From Xenoacremonium recifei (taxonomy: Eukaryota; Ascomycota; Sordariomycetes; Hypocreales; Nectriaceae), in assembly GCA_012184525.1 (NCBI GenBank), contig WOFQ01000066.1, forward strand, positions 119,906 to 183,905: a stretch of DNA of 64,000 nucleotides, in the 5' to 3' direction. Position numbers and translations under genes: made by a program. The first letter of the stretch is position 1. Each line of letters opens with the position of its first letter. Below, in pieces: positions 22,885 through 34,148 of the stretch. The notes under the pieces are model-generated. The model saw only the letters and a program-made list of their open reading frames with translations. It was not told the origin of the DNA and made no database searches.

Positions 22885-23205
22885 ACAAACTACTTACCAC
22901 CACGCCCCTCCCAGCCTCAGCTTCGCTCTCGACTCTGCCCGACTGTCGAAACACTAACATACGGGGTTAGTCAGTCCGAGATGGGGGAGGATGGTGGAGG
23001 GGGAAGGGACACACTTGACACCCATCCCACATCCCTCCGCAAGTTTAAGATTCTTCAATGCCGATCTAAGAGCTTTACCATAATAAAGTCCAAACTCCTG
23101 TGAGGTCAGTCAGAATTCGAACGCGGCAAAGCAAATCAAACAACTACGTACCATCACACTCCCACAGCCACAGCTCCGCTGCTGACTCTTACCGACTCTT
23201 CTATG
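22885..23205. repeat. Diverged direct duplication
   Basis: The segment at about 22887-22950 (ACTTACCACCACGCCCCTCC onward, then CAGCTTCGCTCTCGACTCTG) resembles 23134-23205 (ACGTACCATCACACTCCCAC, then CAGCTCCGCTGCTGACTCTT) in the same order. On the minus strand both would read into a GT donor-like site (GTAAGTAG and GTACGTAG), so they might be paralogous exon ends. Identity is only moderate and was judged by eye. Confidence 0.35.
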
Positions 23206-24162
23206 GCGTAAAATATCCGTCCAGTAGGCCTCACCGCAAGGCCTGTCAAGATTGGGACCTGAGTGTGCGTTAGTGTCATGCCTTGTTATTAATTTGGAGG
23301 ACTACCTAGCGAAGCCCGAAATAGCGGTTGTGTGCTTCGAGATCTTGTCATAGTGAACGTCCTGCATAGTGTCATTACTTGAAAAGCGAATAGAGAGAAG
23401 CAGTGGGATTAGCATTAAACTGTAACATGATTCCTTGATCACCGGCCGGCTACTTGAGGCATTGGGCACGGGTCGAGAATGGTGTCGCCAAGAGAAGAAA
23501 AAATGTCAGCCACTGTTAGTCTGCAAGGTGAAAAATCCCCGACGGCAATATCAATCTCAGCGCAATACTGGGCACTTGGTAATCGAAGCAAATAACTGAA
23601 GCAAACCTACCTGTTGTGCTGGTGTGATTTCCAAGGAGGTGGAGGTCCATCACTGAGGCAATGTTCTGAACTTCTGGCTTCTCAACAAGGAAGTGTGGGC
23701 GAGATCCTAGAACAACTTTTATTTCCACACTTTCCATGGCTAGTATGGATTGTTGGAGCAGATATCAGACGGTCGGGTGGTCATCTAAGAGGCGGAGGGC
23801 TAAGGTACTGTTGGTAGTCTTCGCGTTTTGCACGGTTATTGTCGACCATGGATTTCGCCGTCCTCATCTTCTCCGTCTTCGCGAAGGCCGTCTTTGCACC
23901 CCTGATGGGCGTTAAGAGAAGCAGATTCGTAGATGATGTATTGGGAAAGCGGTAAGGATGAGTGTCAAGCTGTTGAATATGTCAGAAATCTCAAGCAGAG
24001 CTGCTTATGTCACGAAAAGGCCTCTCAGGGGTAGAAGCAAAGTTATTTCTTCCCGACGGGAAGGCTAGGTGCCAATAGCCTTGCGAATGGAGATACTCGA
24101 ATGAGGATGAAGCGATCGATTTTGACACATCGGCGTTGAACAGAGGGTTTTAGAATCGCCAT

Positions 24163-24265
24163 GTTTGAGGTAACGGTAGTTGGAGCAGCGGTGTTTGGAG
24201 TGACAGTGCTTGAAGCGACAGTGTTCGAAGTAGCGGTGTTTGAAATGATGATGTCTGAAGCAGCA
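24163..24265. repeat. 15-bp period tandem repeat
   Basis: About six imperfect 15-bp units of the form TTTGAAGTAGCGGTG (plus strand). In one minus-strand frame they encode a five-residue Ser/Thr/Asn repeat (SNTAT, SNTVA, SSTVT, PNTAA, PTTVT). The 15-bp period keeps all three frames open, which explains the overlapping ORFs here. Confidence 0.7.
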
Positions 24266-24351
24266 GTGGTCGGTCAATGAGAACGAGATCGGGAGCGCAA
24301 TGCTCAGGAAGCAAAGCAATCATCCGCCAGGCACTACCGTGATCGCAAAAT

Positions 24352-24492
24352 CGATGATCGGCGAAGGTGTATTGATGCGACCCGCGAAGGTGCGCGTTGA
24401 TTCCGGGGATTCGGAAGCAGTAAAGTAATCGCAATGATGGTCGGTGAAGTAATGCGACCAGCGAAGGTGCGCTAACCAAATGTCGGGGATTT
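24352..24492. repeat. Imperfect tandem duplication of about 70 bp
   Basis: GATGATCGGCGAAGGTGTAT... GCGACCCGCGAAGGTGCGC ... CGGGGATT in the first unit recurs as GATGGTCGGTGAAGTAATGC ... GCGACCAGCGAAGGTGCGC ... CGGGGATT in the second. On the minus strand the two units encode similar peptides (TFAGRITSP and TFAGRINTP) but in different frames. Confidence 0.6.
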
Positions 24493-24895
24493 AACAGCCG
24501 GGGCATCGCGGTCTCGGCGAAGATAGCCCTGGCCAGTAGGTTAGGCCGACTGCAAAGTTCTTTGTCCTGTTGGTATAAATCGTGATGAGCGCGAGAGGCG
24601 ATGTGGAGGCACCTATGGAGGCGGTGGAAGAGGTAGTCTTGGAGATCGTAACGATTGCAACAGTCGAGTCTGCAAGACATTCAGGTGATTGGCGACCGTG
24701 ACAGGCATCAGTAACAGCACGGCTCGGCGCCATGGCAGTGGCCGAGATGATAACTGCGAGGAGATAGATGGTAGTAGGCTCGCGGGGTTTACGACGAATG
24801 GCCAGTCGTTGTGGCCTTGAAAGATGAGGGTAGACGTATGCCAAAGCAGTCGGAGTGGTTGTTATAGAATAGCTGATCTCAGTAACGATAGCCAT
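24484..24895 (-). CDS. Possible Ser/Thr-rich secreted-type protein (5' part)
   Basis: A minus-strand ORF with an ATG at 24895 begins MAIVTEISYSITTTPTAL. It follows a TATA-like element (TTTATATTG near 24985) and a CA-rich stretch typical of fungal 5' leaders. The frame has a Thr-rich start, a hydrophobic stretch (TIYLLAVIISATAMA) and a Ser/Thr-rich segment (TISKTTSSTASIGASTSP), then stops after PRCPGC. Downstream lies the duplication and the Ser/Thr repeat, in other frames, so the true gene may have introns I could not resolve or may be broken. The composition resembles mucin-like or GPI-anchored wall proteins. This is weak; it may equally be decayed sequence. Confidence 0.25.
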
Positions 24896-25672
24896 AACGC
24901 TGTGGTGCGGAAACAGACTTCAGCGGTGGTTCGGTGGTGGTTGTGGTGAGAAGCTGTTGAGGGCTGAAACTGCGAGAGGTCAATATAAAGGCCAAGGATG
25001 AGGGTATATCGTCAAACCTCGCAAAACAGAGAAGCCACCCTCCTAAATTAGAACCAAATCCCCCGGGTCCCGGTTACAAGATCTGCTGCCTCCACTCCCG
25101 TAGAGATCAAAGCAAGGCTTCTTCTCTTTCCAGGATTGCTTGGGTGGGTATGGCTCACGCAATCTGCTGCTACCTTGCCTAGACCCAAGAGAAGCTTGCT
25201 TGCCTCATCTCCCTAAGACGGTATGGCCAGGACTTTATACCTGACCAGCATGACCAGTTGGCTCACAAGATACGCCATCAGCCAGCTCTACAAGCGAATC
25301 GCGTCTTGGGCAGCATGACTGTGGCTAAATGGATCTACTACCGGATTGTTCTTCCGAAAAAAAAAAAACAATGTTGCGATTCCCAAGCGTGCACGCGTGG
25401 TTCTTCAACCAGGTGCGTACCAGTGCCACCAACGATTGTCCATGATTTGTTGGCCTCTTTGGTAGTCATACTGGTGGTTTGCCCGCTCGAATGGTGTTGA
25501 AGTCTGATCATCACCGGGGCTGACGTGGGTCTATTAGGTAGTATTAGCAGGGACACTCCGGCCAAAGCGAGCTCTGAGTAACTGCTCGCGACTAATCTTG
25601 ATGCCCTGCCACTTCGGCGAAGGGCCCTCTCTGTTACTATGATTAGACCACTGGCCGTTGAGGGAATATCTC

Positions 25673-25741
25673 GTCTTTCGGAACGCAATACAGGCGTCTT
25701 TCGGAACGCAACACAGGCGTCTTTCGGAACACAACATACAC
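25673..25741. repeat. 23-bp minisatellite, three copies
   Basis: Three tandem copies of CGTCTTTCGGAACGCAACACAGG-like 23-mers; the first two differ at one base and the third is more diverged (ACACAACATACAC). Confidence 0.85.
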
Positions 25742-25748
25742 AGTAAGT

Positions 25749-25885
25749 AATAATACCCTAATCCAGATCTATACTGTAATCTAGATCTATATCCCAATCT
25801 AGACCTATACCCTGATCTAGATCTATATCCTGATCCAGATCTATATCCTGATCCAGATCTATATCCTGATCCAGATCTATATACT
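25749..25885. repeat. 18-bp minisatellite, about seven to eight copies
   Basis: Units of ATATCCTGATCCAGATCT. The last copies are almost identical and the left ones more degenerate (TAATCTAGATCTATATCCCA). Each unit contains a palindromic AGATCT or TAGATCTA core. It immediately follows the 23-bp minisatellite. Confidence 0.9.
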
Positions 25886-25974
25886 TATATATTTATTAGA
25901 TATCGCTAATCACTATGCGTCCCGTGATCAATATTATGGGGGTGTCGGGGGATGGTGAGGGTACTGGAGGATGA

Positions 25975-26220
25975 GGAAGAGGAGGAGATAGGCCCTTTAA
26001 GGGCGAATGTCACTACGTGAGTATTCCCTGACATCCATTACTCCCATCTTGATGACTTATATTAACTACCTTATGATTACAGTGTAAAGAATTTAAACAT
26101 ATGTCCAAAGACTGCCGGGCCCTCAGGGCCAAGATGGAGAAGAAGGAGGAGGAGGAGAAGGAGGCCCCGGCGGCGGCGGTGTCCGAGGATACCGAGATGC
26201 CTCCCGCGCCCCCGGCGTAG
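25975..26220 (+). pseudogene. Degenerate CCHC zinc-knuckle (Gag-like) fragment
   Basis: Joining 25975-26016 to 26083-26220 across a GT-AG intron-like segment (GTGAGT...TTACAG, 66 nt) gives CHYCKEFKHMSKDC, a perfect CX2CX4HX4C zinc knuckle of the type found in retroelement Gag or nucleocapsid proteins. It is preceded by an RGG-like stretch (GRGGDRPFKGE) and followed by a Lys/Glu-rich and Ala/Pro-rich tail to a TAG at 26218. Directly upstream is an in-frame TGA (25972-25974), and no longer open frame, reverse transcriptase or integrase is visible. I read it as a broken remnant of a retroelement or of a captured knuckle gene. A CCHC RNA-binding host protein is the alternative. Confidence 0.5.
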
Positions 26221-28473
26221 TGTTGTTTTTTTTTTTTTTCTTCTTTTTTTTTCCAAATTGCTAAATTTTTGAACTCCCACAGTAACTCCAGTCAGACCTC
26301 TCGTAGTGTCATTAGACATATTAAATGCCTACTCTGATTATTTACAATCCTTCCCTCAGGCACCTCGTCGTGATCGCGATGATTCGACCAGAACCACCAT
26401 AAAATCCATCAGACGAGTTATGCTTTCGCCTCACCCTCCGCTACCAGCGCCCCTATTCCCGCACGGGAATATATAAAACGCTTGCCCATGATCGTGACCT
26501 TTCCTCCCCTAATTCTCTGTAAATTTCTTGCTGATGGTTCTCTGAACGAAAGAGAATCTCCAGCTGATGACGTTTCGCTCGAAATCCGCCGACTAGTCGA
26601 CCGCTGTGTAACCGCGCCGCGGCAGGATGAGTAGCCGTTCGTTCAGAGCGCTGAAGACGATCCGGAGAGGCTGTGCGATTTGTTGATGATGTTAAAGGCT
26701 CCGATGACGCGCTCGCCGCCTCCCGCGACGTGAACACCATCTCAATAATCATCATGAGGCTGGGCTTGATAATAATAAATAGGTCAGAATCCGTAGGAGG
26801 TTAGAAGACAATCATAGCGTGTGTATTAAAGGAAGAAAAGCGAACCAACCTAGCAAATAATGTACTCAATATCAGCTGCAGCGGTCCCAGGCGTAAAGTT
26901 CTGGGCCATCGCGCGGAACGGCCTGGCAGGGTCTAGATTCGGCCGGCGGATAACCCCTGTGATCCTTCATCATCTTCCGGGCCTACTAAGTTCTCGGCGC
27001 GGACCTGGCGCTCATGCGTCTCGCACTCTGCCTAACTGTCGCCAGCCTATCGGCAGTGTGAAAGGCAAAGAGTCTAGATTAGGAGAGCTTTGTCTGGAGC
27101 TTCTTGGGCTTCTGGCGCTGTGATACGATCGAGGGATATGCGATCACCTTGTGACCCTGAATGCTACAGTGATGATGTTAGTTATCTGCTCAATAGTCGC
27201 TTTTGAATATATACGCACCGCATAACAGCATCCTCGAAAGGGCTTCTCAGTCCTCCCGCCACTGTCACCTCCATTCTAGGGAGCGGTCAGCACAGCACCA
27301 GCTTTGGCAGCAATTCCATCCCACTCAGGCCACGCCACCGACGAAATCCTCAAAATTTTCACGAAGAACTTTACCCAGGAAGTGATTGATCTTTTGATAG
27401 ATGCATAGCATTTGCGAGCGCTCAACTATTTTTTTTTTTTTCTTTTTTACCTGTCTCGAAAGAGCAGAAACCCGGCTTGCTACCACGTGTTGCTCGCTTC
27501 GCCTAAACAGGCAACTTCAAGATGCTCAAAAGCAACGGTCGGCGGTGGCCAAGCCCCTACACTCCTCCGTCATCTGCCGGTACCAAGTTCACGGCGCCGA
27601 CAGATCAAACGCCCGGACAACGGCCCGACAGGGTGGATCCCGTGGGCCGTGAATGCGGACCTCGTCGTGGCCCGGAGACTCGGTATGACGCAGGACACGT
27701 TTGATGAGCGTTATACGAGTCGTGTCGTCGCGAACGGGAAATCCATCTCACACAAGGAACAATTGTAAGTTGAAAGAGTGCTGTTCAGCTGTTTACTTGT
27801 CATCCTTTGTGTAAGACGCCACTGTATTGATATGCTCCCGCGTGAGACTGTCGGGACGGGAGGCCTGTCCAACAATTGAGACAACGAATTGCTGCACCCT
27901 CAAAATCAGGATTCCACAGTCTCACCTTTGATAACGAAGACAACGCACTGACATACGTCTTCCTTGCAGAATTATTCGTATCTGATTTTTCACGACGACA
28001 TCAGATAAGTCTCTTTAAGCTCACATATGACATCATTCCTCAGGGGCTCAACGCGCTGAAGGGTCCACCAAGTGCCCTGTATTTCAGCGCTATGCCCACT
28101 GAAGCGCCTCCCCACTGCGCCACAGACATCGGCCCTTCCTCCTTTGGGGTGGAACTGCCGTGACAGCTTTTGAGCCTCTCTACCGCATCCAGACGACTCG
28201 TCCGCCTATGATCAGCAATCTTGGTGAGCGTTTTTGCAAATGCCCTTTATGACGCTGGCCAAGATCTTCTCCGCGTACCCTCACGATGTTGGAGAGCGGC
28301 GGGGGCGCGGAGAGCCCGCGTTCACCCCACGCCGGGGCAGTTGAGGTCATCGCAGCGAGACGCAGCGAGACACAGCTGATAAAGACCGAGATTGCCCCCT
28401 CCAACATCTGGGGTGAGACTCGAGTTAATCTATCTGATCTGACTACCCGAGACAATCAGATTCCCGGGACACA
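26221..28473. other. Gene-poor island, right part
   Basis: 2.25 kb with homopolymer T runs (about 26223-26252 and 27428-27447) and only short frames. One frame at 27612-27768 (WIPWAVNADLVVARRLGM...) has coding-like composition but cannot be joined to a start. The last few hundred bases should hold the promoter of the sugar transporter. No gene is supported. Confidence 0.5.
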
Positions 28474-30275
28474 ATGTTTGGCAACAAGTACGTCCTCCTC
28501 TCCTCTGGCCGATTGCTTTGCTCTTTCATCCACCATTCACTCGTTCTAACATCATGATTCCTAGGTCAATCAAGGTCAACGGCGCCAACTGCGGCGTCGA
28601 GGCGCTCATCCTGGGCGTCACCTCGTCTCTTGGAGGCTTCTTGTTTGGGTACGACACCGGCCAAATCTCTGGCATGCTTCTATTCACCGACTTCATCGAT
28701 CGCTTTGCGCAAACAAACGCCGACGGGACGAAAGAGTGGCAGCCCATCATCCAGTCCCTCGTCGTGAGCTTGATCAGTATAGGATGTTTGCTCGGCTCTC
28801 TTTCAGGAGCATAGTAAGTCATTGGCCTGAGTTGTAATTGCATGCCATATACTGACAATCCTGTAGCACGGCAGACTGGTGGGGTAGAAGAAAGAGCTTG
28901 ACCTTTGGCGTATTTGTGTTCATCATCGGAAACATCATCCAGATCACGGCCACAACGTCATGGGTTCACATCATGATGGGCCGCTTCGTCGCAGGTCTGG
29001 GCATTGGAAACCTCTCTGTTGGCGTCCCTATGTTCCAGTCGGAGTGCTCGCCTCGTGAAATTCGTGGCAGCATTGTTGCGTCCTACCAGCTGATGATCAC
29101 CATTGGCATCCTCGTGTCCAACATCGTCAACTATGGTGTGAGAAACATCCAGACATCTGACGCCTCGTGGCGTATTGTCATTGGCCTCGCCATTGCGTTC
29201 TCGCTGCCCCTTGGACTGGGCATCTTACTCGTACCCGAATCTCCCCGATGGCTTGCCGGACGAGACCAGTGGGAAGCTGCAAGGATCTCCATGGCTCGTC
29301 TTCGTGGATTGAAGGATGACCCTAGCAACCCACTTGTGGAAGACGACCTCGCCGAGATGCGCGATGTCCTGGAACAGGAGAAGATGGCTGGCACTGGAAG
29401 CTGGCTTGAGTGCTTCAAGCCTAATTCCGACATCCCGAGGCTCGTCTATCGAACCCTACTGGGAATTGCAATTCAGTTTATGCAACAATGGACCGGGGTC
29501 AACTATTTCTTCTATTACGGTGCTACTATCTTCGAGTCGGCCGGTGTTGATGATCCAATTCTCACCCAGCTCATTCTTGGTGCTGTGAACGTCGCTATGA
29601 CGATCTACGGCCTCTACGTCGTGGAGAAGTATGGTCGGCGATGGCCCCTCTTCATCGGTGCTCTGTGGCAAGCTGCTTGGCTTTTGGTCTTCGCTTCGGT
29701 TGGCACTGCTATCAACCCTGAAGGAAGCCGCGCAGTTGGAATTGTCATGATTGTGTCTGCCTGCATGTTCATTGCATCCTTTGCCAGCACTTGGGGTCCT
29801 ATTGCATGGGTGGTCATTGGAGAGGCATTCCCTCTTCGAACTCGTGCCAAGCAGGCTTCACTGGCCACTGCAAGCAACTGGCTTGGTAATTGTAAGTTCT
29901 GCTTTGCTCTTTGTCTGCCCATAAAGTTCCTCAGCTAATCTCCATACAGTCTTGATCGGGTTTCTGACTCCATTGGCCGATGAAGGCATCTCTTACGCGT
30001 ACGGCTTCGTCTTCTTCGGCACCAACATGGCAGCAGCTCTCCTTGTGTGGTTCTTCCTGTTTGAGTCTCGAACTCTCAGTCTTGAGCATGTCGATCTCAT
30101 GTACAGCCAGGATGATCTCAAGCCGTGGGCTAGCTCAAAGTGGACTCCGCCAGGTTATATCACCAGAAGACAGAGAGACGAGTCTCATTTCAGAAGCTCG
30201 GACAAAGCCGGCGAGGGTGACAAGCAAAGACATAGTGAATCTTCTCACACAGACTCAAGACATGAGTTTGTGTAA
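28474..30275 (+). CDS. MFS sugar (hexose-type) transporter
   Basis: A twelve-helix sugar-porter-family transporter of 537 aa in the plasma membrane. Exons are 28474-28487, 28565-28813, 28867-29891 and 29950-30275; the joins give MFGNKSIKVNG, LSGAYTADWWGRRKS and WLGNFLIGFLTP. Signature motifs are GGFLFGYDTGQISG in helix 1, DWWGRRKS in loop 2-3, GRFVAGLGIGNLSVGVPMFQSE, VPESPRWLAGRD after helix 6, QQWTGVNYFFYYG in helix 7 and the helix-10 region WGPIAWVVIGEAFPLRTRAK. This matches glucose/hexose permeases such as fungal HXT-like and monosaccharide transporters; the substrate cannot be fixed from sequence. The first exon is only 14 nt; an ATG at 28552 inside the first intron would give a different N-terminus if that intron is retained. 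It converges with a second MFS gene, 177 bp between stops. Confidence 0.93.
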
Positions 30276-30452
30276 GATAGTCTTTGTCGAGCTGGGGGGA
30301 ATATTTGTACAATATGTTTACGATTAAATTTTATATGTCTTGGAACTTTATTTTCCTGGAGATCTCTTCCTGCCAAAGAATCTACATATCCTAGACATGT
30401 TTCTATGTGCGCTCCAAATGCCATGGTATTGAATGAGTTGTGACAGCCCCCC

Positions 30453-32158
30453 TCATTGTTCTTCCTTCTCCTTCTCAGATTGATGCCTTTCCGCCGTCTC
30501 TTCTTGGGAATCTTCGTCAAGTTGCGATGCTGTGATTGTGCTTGAGCTAGAAGAGTCAATCGGCTGTTGCACTCCCGGCTCAGTTGGGTCTCGTTCCTCA
30601 TCCTTGATCTTGGCAGCTTCTTTATCCTTTGTGGGTGCAAACTTGCTCTTAATTCGGATGGCTTTGCCGTACCTATAGAAGAGGAACGGGATAATGGCAA
30701 GCAAGGATGCCACTCCACCGATCAAGCTGCCACCGCCTCCAACTCCCATCGCAGAAAACATCTGGTTTGTGAAGAGAGGAGCGGATGCGCCGCATGCGCT
30801 ACGTGCGATCGTATTGGCAGCGATTGCCGAAGCAGCGAACATCAGATACACATCTACCAGATACGACAGATATGCTACGAAGATGAGCATAAGAGCAGTG
30901 CAGAGGAAGCAGCCAGCGAGTGTTGGCACAATCCAATGTACAGAGCTTATTAATGTCAGTCTTGCTCATCTCTCCCATCTTTTCCAAGAACTTACTTGTA
31001 CTCCGCCGACCAGGCGAACCAGAACATGGTCACTGCGAATCCAATGCCTCCGATCATTGCCAGAGGAAGTCGGTCCTCGGGCTCGAACACGGCGCCCGCT
31101 TCGGCTTTCTTCTTCTGTCGACGAGTATCCCACATAACAACCAAACCGCCGATGAGAGCGCCAACGATGGTTCCAACCAGAGGCAGCTCGCCTACTCCCG
31201 AGTTCCATCCTCTTTTCTCTTGGAACACGATGGGATAGATCGTGAACAGCATGTACAGGAGGGTATAAACTACGCTCATGTAGAGCGCGCAGAGGAAGGA
31301 AATCGGGTCGAAGAGAATGATCCATGGTCGTGTGAGAGCGACCTTGTATATAGAAAGTAGCGTCTTATCGTTGGCCTCTGAGGGGGCCTTCACCTCCTCA
31401 TAACCAGGGATCTTAGCCTTTCGAATTCGCCTCGCCTTCGTCACCAAAATTGTAGGTCCGTAGGTCTCAGGAATGAGAAGCATGACGAAGAAGCTGAAGG
31501 CACCCAGCCACAGCAGGACGTAAAAACTCCATCGCCAGTCCTTCTTCAGTTCTAGGAAGCCAGAAATGACGGGGCCGATGGTTGGGCCGATCCAGACGCA
31601 TGCTGAAAAGCCGGCCATAGCGTTGCCTCGCTCGAGGGGTGACCAAAGGTCTGCAAGGACTCCGGGGGCATTTGAGAGAGGTGCCGAGACGAAGGTACCC
31701 GTGAGAAAACGCCCGACGAGAAGGCTTCCATAGTTGGGCGCGAAGGCGCACAGGAAGTTGAAGATAATGTATAATGAAAACGTGATGTAAAAGATCCATC
31801 GTCTTCCATAAAATTCCGACAAAGGCGCGAAGATGAGAGGCCCTGCACAGTAGCCCAGAAGGAATAGCGTGATGGTCAAGCCTGCGGCCTCTAGCGAGAT
31901 GTCGAAGTGCTCAGCTATTGAGTTGAAGCATCCGCTCGGAGCACTCGACGCGAATGTGGCGTTCATAACAAGGAAGACGGCAGACAATGTAACCACCCAT
32001 CGCCGAGGCGTGCTCCAGTTGTGAGGATTCTCGATGTCGTTGGGCTTAAAGTCGACAAAGCCATCTGCGTTGAGGTACGGAGGGCTGTCCAACTCCAAAT
32101 CTCGAGTTCGATACGGTTTGGCTGTCGGCCGCGAAAGCAGTCGGTGAAGAGGCGCCAT
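30453..32158 (-). CDS. MFS drug/polyamine-type transporter (DHA1)
   Basis: A drug:H+ antiporter-1-like transporter of 551 aa. Exons are 32158-30996 and 30945-30453; the 50-nt intron splits an Asn codon and the join reads WSAEYNSVHWIVPTLAG. Visible hallmarks are NPHNWSTPRRW before helix 1, the loop 2-3 motif LSEFYGRRWIFY, GRFLTGTFVSAPLSNAPGVLADLW and the motif-C-like WIGPTIGPVISGFL. The C-terminal tail is long, charged and Glu/Lys/Ser-rich, ending EKEKEEQ. The start is the ATG at 32158 (ATTATGG); the frame upstream is open but lacks an ATG. A TATA box lies 170 bp upstream. Homologues export drugs, polyamines or mycotoxins; the substrate is unknown. Confidence 0.92.
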
Positions 32159-32327
32159 TATGAAGTCGGAACTCTTCTTTATTTCCTGCAGGATTTGTAA
32201 AGTCTCTATCCAAGGCCGATGAGTGTTCAGCCTCCAGGGGAAAGAAACTGTCACTTTTTGAGTCCCAAATTAGTGTTGACGCACGGTAGGCTTGACATGG
32301 TGAACTCGAGGAACGGTTTCGTCATTA

Positions 32328-32337
32328 ATATATAAAT
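32328..32337 (-). promoter_or_regulatory. TATA box of the DHA1 transporter
   Basis: On the minus strand ATTTATATAT lies about 170 bp before the start codon at 32158. This is a good match to a core promoter; no experimental support. Confidence 0.4.
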
Positions 32338-32338
32338 C

Positions 32339-34148
32339 CGATGCAGCGCTCTGCTTTGCCATCCAAAGATCCTTCGACAGGCATAACATATGTCAATGGT
32401 CCGAAGCCTTTCGCGTTCGGGGATAGGCTCATGCGCCGCGGGTTTAAAGCCGCCATGGCGGCATCCCATGGTTGACGTCAACCCTCCACTAGAGCACGAT
32501 TTAGGCAAACCCTCTTAAGCTCTGATAGGCACTCATCTTCACTTCCTCCAGATCGACGGCTCTCTCGGCACGTTTTCTTCGCGTCTCGCGCTTTGCTGAC
32601 CGAGCACACGCTAGACCGTTCGGCCGATACTCAATCGGCGCTCCGTCTGGGGGCGGTCCCGGGTGCCGGAGCCGGTGTTCTGGATTTCTCATCTGGCGGC
32701 CGGTGGGATGCTGACAGCCTTGTGCACGAGGACGGAAAAGATGCGCAGTGCATTCGTGGATGAATAAGTCGAGAGCGTTCATCCCACCTTGGCCGGATGT
32801 TGCATCATTGAAGCCAGAAAAGAAGTCTCGATACTACTTGGGTCACTTTTGGTGACTGTTTATGTTGTTACTAAGAACCAATATGCTGAGACTCCAATAA
32901 GTCGCAGTAGTTTCATGCTCGAGGCCCTGATCTACGCAGCCGCTGGATCTACCGGATGCAGCGGGCCACGAATCCCTCCATGGACTTTCCACGCCGAATA
33001 CGACATGTATTGTGACTGTCTCCCCACCCGCATGAGTGTACCTGTCGGTCTCGGTGCACGGAGGAGAAAGTATGCCGCGATGGGTCCGGCTTATATGAGT
33101 GTTGTCAGCCTCCATGCCACTTTCGCTCTTCTTCTGTCTATTGTCCGGGCCTTACAAAGCTCCGTTTTGGACTTTTTCTTTGTATTTTCGGCATGTTGAC
33201 TCAGAACTCCGGTGCTAACACGTGGTGGTGTCGTGGACAGAACCGCTAAGACAAGGAATGTTCTAAACACTTGCATCTCACCAGGTCACCCGACGACAAA
33301 ACCATCTAGAAACTCGGCGAATTCGACATTGGGATATGTACCTAGTATGGATTACGAGATACTACCACTGGCATGTCCCGTTCTCGGCGCAGACATCGCA
33401 GCAACTGCAAATCTCAGTGTTCGGGTTAACACTCGTTCCTGAGAATATGAAGCTCAAATAAATTTGGCTCTTCTAAGTCCATGACAGAACCTAGACAACA
33501 TCGAACTGCGTGGGGCCTTTTCGCCTCCTCGGGCATGCGAATAGAGCCGATATGGTGACTCAGGGCGTGGCAGTGTTGAGAACTTAGGGTACGACTACTT
33601 TTGGTACGCCTACAGGCTTCGACTTCCGAAGCTTCTTCAGGGTACCTCGTTCTACGAGGTAAAAGCGTTGGGAAAGTTTAGTCTCAAGACATCGCGTTGT
33701 TCTGATGTTGATCTTTTCGCGCAGATAGGACCTGCAGCTCCGGGATCATCTGCGAAGGCGAGCGTCAAAGTCAAGGTAGTAGGTTTACAATGAGAGTATC
33801 AGCTAAGCAGGCAAGTAGCATTAGAGCTATAAAGTACTCACGACATGTCATTTCCATTCACTTTCTTTGGTGTTGAACGAAAAGGAATTCCAATATCCGG
33901 ATGATTTAATATAGGGTAGCTATAGGGTAGCTACAGGGTAGGGAAATCCTCGACGAAGGATCCCTGCTGAATGCGCCATGGTTGCCTAGAATTAGGAGGC
34001 CGGGCCTCTGAACGCGCTCAGTCATGCAGCAGCCCATCGAGTTTCTTTCGTTTCCCCTCGAAAAGTCCTTGCATAATCCATAACAGAATGTTAGCTGCGT
34101 TGCAGTGCGAAAACATCTAACGCCTTATACCAGAGAGGCCAGTTCACG
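32339..34148. other. Intergenic region
   Basis: 1.8 kb without a supported gene. A minus-strand 93-aa ATG frame at 32501-32782 ends with a basic segment (AKRETRRKRAERAVDLEE), but nothing supports it. At 33907-33943 there is a short tandem run of TAGGGTAGCTA units. The right end should hold the metalloprotease promoter. Confidence 0.45.

Larger units (their letters stand above)
19919..25971. other. Gene-poor, repeat-bearing island, left part
   Basis: About 6 kb without a gene I can support. Contents noted separately are an inverted duplication (20569/21064), a diverged direct duplication (22885/23130), a Ser/Thr-rich repeat locus (24060-24895) and two minisatellites (25673-25885). Short frames such as the minus-strand frame starting with an ATG at 23737 (beginning MESVEIKVVLG) have plausible composition but run into stops with every splice I tried. 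The mix of broken frames and repeats suggests decayed mobile or fast-evolving sequence, possibly affected by RIP. Confidence 0.5.

Noticed and set aside
23516..23737. Minus-strand ATG frame with a donor after 43 codons
   Set aside because: The only good acceptor leads straight to a stop; no family match. Kept as a remark on the island only.
27612..27768. Coding-like frame with WIPWAVNADLVVARRLGM
   Set aside because: No start, no joinable upstream exon and no recognised domain; possibly an old gene fragment.
32501..32782. 93-aa minus-strand ATG frame with a basic C-terminus
   Set aside because: No family, no splice evidence and low-complexity N-terminal part.
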